The notes: generated by a model from the letters alone, not told the origin. A stretch of DNA of 8,828 nt from an uncultured Comamonadaceae bacterium (GCA_937893415.1 CALBWZ010000245.1:1-8828), one strand, 5' to 3'. Positions 1-6,735 are shown, counted from the first letter of the stretch. A program made the numbers and translations.

Positions 1-159
1 ATCATCGACATGGTCGTGGCGTCGGTCCTGATGTCCATGGGCATGATGATGCTGTCGCCAATGATGATTTCCATGCCGTTCAAGCTTATGCTGTTTGTGC
101 TGGTTGACGGCTGGTCACTCATCATGGGTTCGTTGGCTTCTAGTTTCGCAATGCCTTAG
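1..159 (+). CDS. fliP: FliP, flagellar export gate protein (C-terminal fragment, cut by window start)
   Basis: The reading frame is open from the first base and ends at TAG 157-159, giving the last 52 residues. FliP is an inner-membrane subunit that assembles with FliQ and FliR into the export gate of the flagellar type III secretion apparatus. The visible part carries the family's C-terminal signature: a Met-rich hydrophobic helix, then [15 protein letters not shown] and a final hydrophobic stretch ending SFAMP. Order and spacing support the call: fliQ starts 40 nt downstream, as in most fliPQR operons. The N-terminal signal sequence and large periplasmic region lie outside the window. The gene is cut only by the window edge; nothing suggests a pseudogene. 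Confidence 0.95.
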   Translation: MIDMVVASVLMSMGMMMLSPMMISMPFKLMLFVLVDGWSLIMGSLASSFAMP

Positions 160-186
160 GCGTGACGCCGCTGGCACCTACTGTTT

Positions 187-190
187 AAGG
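187..190 (+). promoter_or_regulatory. Ribosome binding site of fliQ
   Basis: AAGG lies 9 nt before the ATG at 200. This spacing fixes the fliQ start at 200 rather than at the in-frame ATG at 95, which lies inside fliP and would add 35 residues without the character of the FliQ family. Confidence 0.6.
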
Positions 191-199
191 TTTACGTAT

Positions 200-469
200 A
201 TGGATACCGCAACTGTTGTTGACTTAGGGCGCTATGCGTTGTGGATGACTGCGTTGATCTCAGCGCCGCTCCTGGGTACAGCGTTAGGCGTGGGCTTGAT
301 CATTGGTATTTTGCAAGCAGCCACGTCTATCAACGAGATGACGCTGAGCTTTATTCCCAAATTGGTGGCGTTGGGCTTGGCAATGGCCTTGTTTGGCGGC
401 TGGCAAATCAATACATTGGTGGAATTTACCCGGGTTATTTTTCAGCGTATTCCAACGCTGTTTCTATAG
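200..469 (+). CDS. fliQ: FliQ, flagellar export gate protein
   Basis: An 89-residue protein, the normal FliQ length. FliQ is a small inner-membrane subunit with two helices that packs around the FliP/FliR core of the flagellar export gate. Two hydrophobic segments are visible, at about residues 15-38 and 50-73. Between them is the family hallmark region with GILQAATSINEMTLSFIPK, and the C-terminus is amphipathic. The ATG at 200 is preferred because an AAGG precedes it at suitable spacing and the product then starts with the typical short polar N-terminus (MDTATVVDLGRYAL). It lies 40 nt after fliP and 21 nt before fliR, so it is almost certainly co-transcribed with them. Confidence 0.96.
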   Translation: MDTATVVDLGRYALWMTALISAPLLGTALGVGLIIGILQAATSINEMTLSFIPKLVALGLAMALFGGWQINTLVEFTRVIFQRIPTLFL

Positions 470-490
470 TCGCTAGCAGCCCGAGTTGTT

Positions 491-1261
491 GTGAACCTAC
501 TCGCCGCCGACATCATTGAGCGCTTTTACAGTTTTCTGTGGCCTATGCTGCGGGTTTCAGCGTTGCTGATGACAGCACCCTTGTTTTCACAAAATGCGGT
601 CAATGTACGCATCCGTGTCTTGTTGGGTTTGACGCTCACGTGGATGATTTATCCCTTGCACGACTGGCCCATCTTAGACCCAGTGTCTGGTGCTGGCTTG
701 TTGGAAGTGTTCAACCAAATTTTCATTGGCGTTTCTATGGGGTTGGTGCTGCAAATTGTGGTGGCGGCCATGGTGGTGGCGGGTCAAAGTATCTCGGCCT
801 CAATGGGTTTGTCCATGGCCAACATGATGGACCCCAACGTTGGTAACGTCCCAGTCATAGCCCAACTGCTACTCATCATGTCAACGCTTATCTTTGTCGG
901 CAGCGGTGGGCATGCGATTCTGATGGGGCTGGTGCTTGAAAGTTTTCACGTATTGCCCATTGGTGAAAGCTTGTTAGATCAAAATCACTGGGGCAGGATG
1001 GTCACTTGGAGTTCCATGATGTTTGTGGGCGCTGTCCTGATGGCCTTGCCCGTCATGGTGACCCTGTTGTTCATCAACATAGGTTTGGGTGTCGTCACCA
1101 AGGCCGCACCAAGTTTGAATATTTTTGCTGTCGGCTTTCCCGCCATGGTGTTGGCTGGGTTGATTATTCTAGTGTTGTCAATGGGCAGCATAGGCGGGCG
1201 CATGGAGTGGCTGTGGATGCAGTCGTTTGTCATGTTGCGCGACTGGGCTGGACCCGGTTAG
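491..1261 (+). CDS. fliR: FliR, flagellar export gate protein
   Basis: A 256-residue, very hydrophobic protein with about six predicted membrane segments; the length is typical for FliR. FliR is the third inner-membrane subunit of the FliPQR gate and contacts FlhB. Family features are an N-terminal region with FLWPMLRVSALLMTAPLFS, a central stretch containing GQSISASMGLSMANMMDP, and a late segment GLGVVTKAAPSLNIFAVGFP, which is highly characteristic. The start is GTG at 491; the next in-frame Met (residue 19) is already inside the first conserved helix. No good Shine-Dalgarno is visible before the GTG, so initiation may depend on translation continuing from fliQ 21 nt upstream. The stop TAG is 14 nt before flhB. 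Confidence 0.96.
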   Translation: MNLLAADIIERFYSFLWPMLRVSALLMTAPLFSQNAVNVRIRVLLGLTLTWMIYPLHDWPILDPVSGAGLLEVFNQIFIGVSMGLVLQIVVAAMVVAGQSISASMGLSMANMMDPNVGNVPVIAQLLLIMSTLIFVGSGGHAILMGLVLESFHVLPIGESLLDQNHWGRMVTWSSMMFVGAVLMALPVMVTLLFINIGLGVVTKAAPSLNIFAVGFPAMVLAGLIILVLSMGSIGGRMEWLWMQSFVMLRDWAGPG

Positions 1262-1275
1262 ACCAAAGGTAATGC

Positions 1276-2418
1276 ATGTCTGAAGACACCGGCGCAGAAA
1301 AAACGGAAGAACCCACCGCGCGCAAACTTCAAAAAGGGCGTGACGATGGCCAAGTTGCGCGCTCCACAGAGATGCCAGGCGCCACCGTTATGATTGGTGC
1401 TGTTGCCCTCATGGTGTTGACCGGCGGCGCGCTCATTACCAAATTAATAGCGGTGTTTAAAGCGGGCTTTATATTTGACCGCACAACGCTGTTGTCGCCT
1501 GATTTGTTGCCGCTCACTTTTGGCACACAAGCCATTAATGCATTTGTAGTGGTCATTCCCGTGTTTATCGCCACCATCGTGCTGGCTATTTTGGCTTCAG
1601 GCGCGACAGGTGGTTACCTGTTCTCACTCAAGTCCATAGCGCCAAAGGCTAGCAAAATTAATCCCCTTGAAGGTTTCAAACGGATGTTTGGCACCAAGGC
1701 CTTGGTAGAGTTGGTCAAGGCTGTGCTGAAGTTTTCGCTGGTCACTGGTGTTCTGATCCTGATGATCAATCTCAACCTTGAGGCGTTGGTCCAAATTGGC
1801 CGCATGCCGCTAGAGCCCGCCCTGCAAAGTGCTGGCGATTTAATTGCCCAGTCTGCGCTGTTTGTGACGTTGTCGCTGGTGGTCATCGCTGCCATTGATG
1901 TGCCATGGCAAAAGTACGAATTCAACAAGCGCATGAAAATGACCAAGCAAGAGGTCAAGGACGAGTACAAAGACATAGAAGGCCGCCCTGAAGTGAAGGC
2001 TCAAATCCGCAGGCGGCAGCGTGAAATGTCTGACCAACGCATGATGCAAAATGTGAAGGACGCCGATGTGGTCATTACCAACCCAGAGCACTTCGCAGTG
2101 GCCTTGTCTTACGACCCAACTGGGGATGGTGCGCCAACGGTGGTTGCCAAGGGCGCTGACCTAATGGCCGCTGGTATTCGGGAAGAAGCCAAGGCCCATG
2201 GCGTGTACATATTTGAAGCGCCACCTTTGGCCAGGGCACTGTTTTTTACCACCGAGGTCGACCAAACTGTGCCTGAGGACTTGTATGTGGCGGTTGCGCA
2301 AGTGATTGCTTACGTCTTCAGTTTAGACAGCATTCGTCCGGGACAGCAGGGCATGCAAAAACCCAAGCCACTTGTACCGAGTGGCATGGCCTTCGACGCA
2401 TCGGGTAAATTGCAATGA
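1276..2418 (+). CDS. flhB: FlhB, export gate protein and substrate-specificity switch, with NPEH cleavage motif
   Basis: A 380-residue protein of standard FlhB length. FlhB wraps around the FliPQR gate, and its autocleaving cytoplasmic domain switches export from rod/hook to filament substrates. The N-terminus has the family signature EKTEEPTARKLQKGRDDGQV (residues 8-27). Four hydrophobic segments follow at about 34-60, 85-110, 143-167 and 186-210. Next come the charged linker (PWQKYEFNKRMKMTKQEVKDEYKD, about 210-233) and the C-domain. The cleavage site is N269-P270-E271-H272, where most FlhB/YscU proteins have NPTH; the Asn, Pro and His that matter most are kept. An AAAGG at 1265-1269 lies 6 nt before the ATG. 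No flhA follows; the next gene, 50 nt downstream, encodes a SPOR-domain protein. Confidence 0.97.
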   Translation: MSEDTGAEKTEEPTARKLQKGRDDGQVARSTEMPGATVMIGAVALMVLTGGALITKLIAVFKAGFIFDRTTLLSPDLLPLTFGTQAINAFVVVIPVFIATIVLAILASGATGGYLFSLKSIAPKASKINPLEGFKRMFGTKALVELVKAVLKFSLVTGVLILMINLNLEALVQIGRMPLEPALQSAGDLIAQSALFVTLSLVVIAAIDVPWQKYEFNKRMKMTKQEVKDEYKDIEGRPEVKAQIRRRQREMSDQRMMQNVKDADVVITNPEHFAVALSYDPTGDGAPTVVAKGADLMAAGIREEAKAHGVYIFEAPPLARALFFTTEVDQTVPEDLYVAVAQVIAYVFSLDSIRPGQQGMQKPKPLVPSGMAFDASGKLQ

Positions 2419-2436
2419 CACAGACACCTCACAAGC

Positions 2437-2456
2437 GCTGACTGTTAAAAGTCAGC
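2437..2456 (+). promoter_or_regulatory. Hairpin in the flhB to SPOR-gene gap
   Basis: A perfect 7-bp inverted repeat, GCTGACT (2437-2443) and AGTCAGC (2450-2456), encloses a 6-nt loop GTTAAA. It ends 12 nt before the ATG at 2469, covering the place where a Shine-Dalgarno would be expected; none is obvious. No T-run follows on either strand, so it is unlikely to be an intrinsic terminator. It could modulate translation of the SPOR gene or mark an mRNA processing site. The structure is seen in the sequence; the role is inferred. Confidence 0.45.
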
Positions 2457-2468
2457 CAGCATGCACAT

Positions 2469-4133
2469 ATGACAGACTCAGTAAGCCCTCAATTCGGCGA
2501 CGACGACTTATTCTTGCGCGATGCCGACCGCGACCGCATGGCCTTGGCCTTTGGCGCATTGTTGGGCAAGCGCCAAAGTCTGATGCTGGCCAGTGACAGC
2601 GATGTGTTGCTGGAGCATTACGGCAAAATTTTGGTGCAACAACTGCGTCGCCATGAAGGCGTGCATGTTGAGGTGTACTTTCCCAGCAGCTCTGAAGCGC
2701 TTATCCAGCGCTTTAACGATGTGTTGGCGCCTATGTCGCTAGACGACGCTGTCTCTACGCAAGGACCTAGTTTGCCAGCGCGTATTTTGGTATTGCACGA
2801 TGCCCGCTCCGTGCAGACCTCACAGCTAGAGTTGTTGGCCAGATTGGTCAACGATTTTCCTGGTGCCAATGTGCGGGTGGTGCTGCTGGTCAACACCACC
2901 AGCAAGTTGGAAAAAGACCTGTCCGTATTTGGCAAGCGCATGTCGCGCTGGACAGTAGAGGCTTTAGACGCCGACGCTGGGCAGGTGTTTTTAAGCAAGT
3001 CCACGCTGGCGGGCTTAGAGCATCCTGCCGCGGTGTTGCTAGAGCGACTGGGCCTGATAGGCCAACACGACGAGTTAGGTCTGGACGATAACGCCCACTT
3101 GGATTTGGCAGAGCGCGACCCCGTGGCGGAGCAAGCGCTCCTAGACGCAGTGGCCCAGCACAGCCAGTCTGGTGGCAGCAATGCAGACGATACGGACCAG
3201 CCACGGCGTGGGGGCAGTGTCAAATGGTGGCTGCTGGGCAGCGCCACAGTGCTGCTGCTGTCGGTGGCTGCCGTGTTGACGCTGTCTTCTAAATACCGCG
3301 AGGCATCCACACAGGCCATGCAAGCATGGCTACAGAAAATTGACGCTTCAGTCGGTGCTGGCGCTGGCGAAGAGCGCGAGCCCCCGGTTGATGCCACACC
3401 ATCTGAAATTGACGCCAACCAACTTGTGGCGCAAGACGCTGACCCACAGACCCCAGCGCTGGTGGTGCTGCCTGCGCCAGACACACAAGCAATCACCTCT
3501 CGCATAGCCGGGGCGCTTAAAGCCGATACACAAGAGCAACCAGGTGGTGGCAATTCTGAGGCTGAATCTGCAATACCGTCACCGCTGTTGACGCTTGACC
3601 CGGTGTGGAAAGGAGTGCGTACAGATTTACAAATTGAGCGTGTGTTGCAAAGCTTGCAACCCGACGGTGCGCAGGCGGTGTCATCAAGGCTGTTAGCCGC
3701 ACCGGTATTGCCTGAAACGCCGACTCAGCCGCTTGAGCCGTTGGGCCCTAACGCCATGCCAGACGTTAAAGATGGCCCTGCGCTCGGGACCACACCCGCG
3801 GCCGCTGCTTCTATCCAAGTTGTGGCAGATACCAAGTTGCCCGGTGGCAATGCTTGGGTGCAAAGCCTTCCCCCGGGGGCGTGGGTGATTCAGTATGTAT
3901 CGGTTGGCAACGAGGCGAAAGCCCGCCAGTGGATAGCCGGTAGACCGCAACTTACAGACCTGTATGCGGTGGCCGTGTTGAAGCGCAGCAACAAAGAACG
4001 CCACGTAGTCGTGTTGAAAGGGCCATTCGTCAACAGGGCAAGCGCACAAGCTTTTGCAACTTCTGCCGACTCTATCAAAGAGCATTGGGTTCGTTCGGCT
4101 AGATCTGTTCGTGCCGACATGGTTACCCCTTAA
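2469..4133 (+). CDS. DamX-like membrane protein: ATPase-like N-domain without motifs, one TM, C-terminal SPOR domain
   Basis: A 554-residue protein in four parts. Residues 24-190 alternate beta-like and helical segments, resembling the AAA fold of DamX/ExeA-type proteins. Walker A is not recognisable (residues 36-55, around SLMLASDSDVLLEHYGKIL, have no GxxGxGK[ST]), and the Walker B-like strand ARILVLHD ends in D111 without a following Glu. A single membrane helix spans about 253-273 (WWLLGSATVLLLSVAAVLTL), after an Arg-containing stretch that suggests a cytoplasmic N-terminus. An Ala/Pro-rich linker runs from 274 to 460. Residues 468-545 look like a SPOR domain (WVIQYVSVGNEAKARQWI, then HVVVLKGPFVNRASAQAF, and HWVRSARSV near the end). 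SPOR domains bind peptidoglycan stripped of stem peptides at division sites. The location behind flhB suggests a flagellar or polar role, but I cannot name the gene. The start has no clear Shine-Dalgarno; the next Met (24) has none either. Confidence 0.75.
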   Translation: MTDSVSPQFGDDDLFLRDADRDRMALAFGALLGKRQSLMLASDSDVLLEHYGKILVQQLRRHEGVHVEVYFPSSSEALIQRFNDVLAPMSLDDAVSTQGPSLPARILVLHDARSVQTSQLELLARLVNDFPGANVRVVLLVNTTSKLEKDLSVFGKRMSRWTVEALDADAGQVFLSKSTLAGLEHPAAVLLERLGLIGQHDELGLDDNAHLDLAERDPVAEQALLDAVAQHSQSGGSNADDTDQPRRGGSVKWWLLGSATVLLLSVAAVLTLSSKYREASTQAMQAWLQKIDASVGAGAGEEREPPVDATPSEIDANQLVAQDADPQTPALVVLPAPDTQAITSRIAGALKADTQEQPGGGNSEAESAIPSPLLTLDPVWKGVRTDLQIERVLQSLQPDGAQAVSSRLLAAPVLPETPTQPLEPLGPNAMPDVKDGPALGTTPAAAASIQVVADTKLPGGNAWVQSLPPGAWVIQYVSVGNEAKARQWIAGRPQLTDLYAVAVLKRSNKERHVVVLKGPFVNRASAQAFATSADSIKEHWVRSARSVRADMVTP

Positions 4134-4159
4134 CTAGTCCAAGAACGCGTCCACCAAAC

Positions 4160-4621
4160 ATGGCTACAAAACCTTCCATTATTGCGAGTCAATCACCACA
4201 CGCAGTGAGCTTAGACGGCACTGGCAAGTCTGCGGCCCGCGCAACGGGCAAAGCGCCCGACGGTATGGCGCGTGATGTAGGGGCGTCAAATACAGCCGTG
4301 CCAGCGGTAAAGTCACCCCATGCGGGGCCTATGGTGGTTCGCCCAGCGGCGCTTTTAAAAGTCAGTGCGCCACCGCCAGCAGTGCTAGCCGCCATAGCGA
4401 AGGCCACATTGTTTGAGACCTCAGCGTTGGTGCCGCCAAGCGGCGAGCGATCAACCCAACGTATGGACTTTAAGGTGCGATTAGAGCGACTTAAAGAGGT
4501 CAACAAACAATTAAAAGTGCAGATCAAACCCTTGGATCGACAACACACATTACCCAGCGATCCGTCGCTAAACGCACAACACCGTATCAAGGCCACGCTG
4601 GCTAGGAGAGAGAGACCATGA
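4160..4621 (+). CDS. Small basic Ala/Pro-rich protein of unknown function
   Basis: A 153-residue protein I do not recognise. The first 75 residues are low-complexity, rich in Ala, Pro, Ser and Gly, and probably disordered. Residues about 100-128 (QRMDFKVRLERLKEVNKQLK and beyond) look like an amphipathic, strongly basic helix, and the tail is basic (TLARRERP). By eye the net charge is clearly positive. There is no signal peptide or membrane segment, so a cytoplasmic location is likely. It starts 26 nt after the SPOR gene with only a weak purine stretch (AAGAA, 4141-4145) upstream. Its TGA overlaps the ATG of the next gene as ATGA, which supports its being real and co-translated. An antisense frame of similar size covers the same bases, but it starts beyond the stop codon and fits no operon. 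Confidence 0.65.
   Translation: MATKPSIIASQSPHAVSLDGTGKSAARATGKAPDGMARDVGASNTAVPAVKSPHAGPMVVRPAALLKVSAPPPAVLAAIAKATLFETSALVPPSGERSTQRMDFKVRLERLKEVNKQLKVQIKPLDRQHTLPSDPSLNAQHRIKATLARRERP
4604..4610 (+). promoter_or_regulatory. Ribosome binding site of the coiled-coil membrane protein gene
   Basis: AGGAGAG lies 7 nt before the ATG at 4618 and inside the 3' end of the preceding gene. It is the strongest Shine-Dalgarno in the + strand operon, and it fixes the start at 4618 with the ATGA overlap. Confidence 0.7.
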
Positions 4622-5679
4622 GCGACGACGACAAGCAAGCAAGCCAAGCTTTTGAAGCACAGCCAACCGTACCGGAATTAGAGGCCTCTGACCTGGCGGA
4701 CGCTGAGAACTTAATTGCCCAGGCCGCTGCCACCGCTCCTGTTGACGTAGTTGGCGATGCGGTGTTTAACAAAGCACCGCCAGAGGACACCAAGCTGGAT
4801 GACAACCAAAGCCTCGACCCTGGCAATATCAGTCACGTTCAGCGCAAAAGAAACCCAATCATTGACGAGCAAGAAGTGCTAGACGAGGCGAATGAGCTTG
4901 AGCCTGAAGAAACCTTAAGTGTGGGCTTGACCCAAGAGGTACAAGACCACCTTGACGCACTGAGCGCCGTCGTGCTTGACTCCGGAGACGTTGCTGCACG
5001 CTCAGCCACTGTGGCAACAGGGTTGGCTGGGGAACTACGCGCTGCCACGCAATTGGTTGACGTTGCGTTGGTGAAAGCCGCACTGACCAGCAAAATAGTG
5101 CTGGGTGTGAGTACCAGTTTGTTATTGGTCGCCACGGGTGTTTTTTTTGCAATGTCGGCATCATTGCAAAGTCGTATGGACCAAGCTGACAATATGCTGT
5201 TGGCCGTCGCCAAACGGGTGGTTGAGTTGAATGCGGGTATTGAAGGTATCAATGCCATGACCCGTTCGTTGGCTCAATCCGGAGAGCAAAACGCTGCTTT
5301 GTTGCAAGCACAAACGCAGTTGGAAGCGAGCGTAAAAACCGCATTGGGTGAGTCCAACGCACTGGTCACTAATTTGCCCAAAGAGGCTGCCAAGTCGATT
5401 GAAGCCGGTAACCAGTCGCTCGTCAAGCAGGTCGGCGCACTGGATGGTCAACTTAAGCGCCAAGCTGGTGCTTTGGAGTCTTTGGGCACTGAAGTCAAAT
5501 CGCTCAAAGGCGCAGTGGGCCAGGTGGAGCCGCTCAAGCGCGATGTCCAAGCCCTCATCACGTTGCAAAAGCAGCGTTACCTAGAGGCACTGCGCCAACA
5601 AAGCGCGGGCAACAAAAGCGACCAGGTGATTGTTTACCCAGCGACTGCACCACCTAAAAAAGGGGTTGCGCCAGAGTAA
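4618..5679 (+). CDS. Single-pass membrane protein with acidic N-terminal domain and long coiled coil, unknown function
   Basis: A 353-residue protein I cannot assign to a family. Residues 1-159 are strongly acidic (about 32 Asp/Glu against 10 Lys/Arg by eye count) and probably cytoplasmic. A single hydrophobic segment, IVLGVSTSLLLVATGVFFAM, spans about 160-179. The rest, about 184-330, is rich in Ala, Gln, Leu, Glu and Lys with heptad-like spacing and reads as a long coiled coil (for example QLKRQAGALESLGTEVKSLK). The last 20 residues are Pro/Lys-rich. The likely topology is N-in, with the coiled coil in the periplasm. There is no OmpA, SPOR or methyl-accepting signature. It overlaps the upstream gene by ATGA and is the last gene of the operon before a convergent gene. 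The membrane segment is encoded across a run of eight T (5141-5148). Confidence 0.75.
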   Translation: MSDDDKQASQAFEAQPTVPELEASDLADAENLIAQAAATAPVDVVGDAVFNKAPPEDTKLDDNQSLDPGNISHVQRKRNPIIDEQEVLDEANELEPEETLSVGLTQEVQDHLDALSAVVLDSGDVAARSATVATGLAGELRAATQLVDVALVKAALTSKIVLGVSTSLLLVATGVFFAMSASLQSRMDQADNMLLAVAKRVVELNAGIEGINAMTRSLAQSGEQNAALLQAQTQLEASVKTALGESNALVTNLPKEAAKSIEAGNQSLVKQVGALDGQLKRQAGALESLGTEVKSLKGAVGQVEPLKRDVQALITLQKQRYLEALRQQSAGNKSDQVIVYPATAPPKKGVAPE

Positions 5680-5795
5680 ACGCCCGCTGCAACCGTTGCG
5701 TCGCTTGCGGCCATTAACAAGGCTCACACCGTGTTGAGGCGGCGGGAGTCCATGTTGTTTTTAATGCTGTCCTGGTACTGGTACTGGCAATGACG
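5680..5795. other. Convergent intergenic region
   Basis: 116 nt separate the stop of the coiled-coil gene from the stop of the convergent reductase gene. I see no good intrinsic terminator on either strand. The best inverted repeat is CTCACACCGTGTTGAG (5723-5738), with a short bulged stem and no adjacent T-run; five T occur at 5758-5762 but too far away. A short tandem repeat CTGGTACTGGTACTGG lies at 5772-5787. No RNA gene or plausible small ORF is apparent. Confidence 0.5.
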
Positions 5796-6716
5796 CTAAG
5801 CCAACGATGCCACCACGCAGCGTGCGGCGGCCAAGTCCCAGCCACCCCAGCCGCAACTTTTGAAAAAGACTGGCCCTGGGCTTGCATGTGAATCGGTGCC
5901 CCTTAGGGCTACACGTCGCACCACATCTGCCAAGGTCGGCAGCGCGGCAACATCGATGTGCGCTTGCAACAAGTCGCCTGCTTCATGAACGGCATCGCTG
6001 GTGTCTACGACCAAGGTACCGTTCGAGGCTATGTGCTGGCATACCTGGGCCGACCACTCCACCATCAGCGGCGTGAAAGCGCCCACAGCAGCCACAAATG
6101 CATCGTCTCGCGGGTTGTTGTACAAAGCCACTTCCTGTGCGCTGGTCGCGCTGACAACCAAGGGGCAGTGGGCCAATGCGGCGTTGGGGTCGTCTACACG
6201 CCGCGCCGTCATACCCATAGATTGGGCGTGGGCCACCAAGGCGTTGGCGCTGGCAGCGCTGCGTGAGGCCACCCAGACCTCTTGTACGCCAAGGCCGCTG
6301 TGAAAGGCTTCTAGATGCGACCGCCCCTGTACGCCAGCACCGACTACCAGCAGTGGGCCATCTGTGCGCGTCGCCAGCAATTGAGCGGCCACCACGGACA
6401 CCGCAGCAGTGCGTCTGGCGGTGACGGTGGGGCCGTGCAAGGTGCTTAGGTGTTGACCAGTGAGTGCATCAAACACCACTATATTGCCTTGGATGGTGGG
6501 CAGACCGCGCGCGGGGTTGTCGCCCACATAGGTGATCAGTTTGGTCATCGCCACCGTGCGGTCGCTGGCGGGCATCACCAGCAATTTGCCGCCATTGGGC
6601 AAACTCAAAACCTGCCTGGGGGGGACCTGCACATGCGGGTCTAGCAGCAACTCACGTATCGCTTTGCTGAGACTGGGGTAGGGCAGGGCGAGTGCGGTAG
6701 CGGCGGCGTCTAGCAT
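5796..6716 (-). CDS. Ornithine cyclodeaminase/mu-crystallin family protein, probably an imine reductase (delta1-pyrroline-2-carboxylate reductase-like)
   Basis: A 306-residue NAD(P)-dependent enzyme of the OCD/mu-crystallin family. The Rossmann motif is VVGAGVQG (residues 124-131). Other family blocks are MTKLITYVGDNPARGLPTIQ (57-76), TARRTAAVS (99-107) and NGTLVVDTSDAVHEAGDLL (232-250). Ornithine cyclodeaminases have a catalytic Asp in a GGDCPGKTEL block; here the same place reads VGAFTPLMVEW (211-221), with Phe in place of Asp. Ornithine deamination is therefore unlikely, and an imine reductase acting on delta1-pyrroline-2-carboxylate or a related cyclic imine fits better. Substrate assignment is inference. 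The ATG at 6716 is chosen because AAAGG ends 9 nt upstream; a TTG at 6725 would leave no spacing. The gene begins 19 nt after the motB stop, so it is probably co-transcribed with motAB. Confidence 0.85.
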   Translation of the reverse strand: MLDAAATALALPYPSLSKAIRELLLDPHVQVPPRQVLSLPNGGKLLVMPASDRTVAMTKLITYVGDNPARGLPTIQGNIVVFDALTGQHLSTLHGPTVTARRTAAVSVVAAQLLATRTDGPLLVVGAGVQGRSHLEAFHSGLGVQEVWVASRSAASANALVAHAQSMGMTARRVDDPNAALAHCPLVVSATSAQEVALYNNPRDDAFVAAVGAFTPLMVEWSAQVCQHIASNGTLVVDTSDAVHEAGDLLQAHIDVAALPTLADVVRRVALRGTDSHASPGPVFFKSCGWGGWDLAAARCVVASLA

Positions 6717-6725
6717 GCGAATCAA

Positions 6726-6730
6726 CCTTT
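6726..6730 (-). promoter_or_regulatory. Ribosome binding site deciding the reductase start
   Basis: Read on the - strand, AAAGG occupies 6730 to 6726. It is directly adjacent to the possible TTG start at 6725 but 9 nt from the ATG at 6716, which makes the ATG the better start and shortens the protein by three residues. Confidence 0.65.
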
Positions 6731-6735
6731 AACAG

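Noticed and set aside
95..199. N-terminal extension of fliQ to the ATG at 95
   Set aside because: It overlaps the end of fliP out of frame, the extra residues are unlike FliQ, and the ATG at 200 has an AAGG at proper spacing.
2437..2456. The hairpin as a transcription terminator for the fliPQR-flhB part
   Set aside because: The stem is only 7 bp and no T-run follows it on either strand.
2618..3553. Long open frame of 311 codons on the - strand opposite the SPOR gene
   Set aside because: Its product is Ser/Cys/Thr-rich without domain character, it has no supporting context, and the + strand frame has a clear TM helix and SPOR-like domain.
4189..4647. Open frame of 152 codons on the - strand opposite the small basic protein gene
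   Set aside because: It lies antisense inside a tightly spaced + strand operon and would need its own promoter inside the next gene. The + strand frame has the ATGA overlap. I am less sure here than for other shadows because neither product is recognised.
5723..5738. Intrinsic terminator in the convergent gap
   Set aside because: The stem is short and bulged and has no adjacent T-run on either strand.
5772..5787. CTGGTA tandem repeat as an attachment site or recombination mark
   Set aside because: There are only two full copies plus four bases, no mobile-element genes lie nearby, and no second copy is seen elsewhere in the window.
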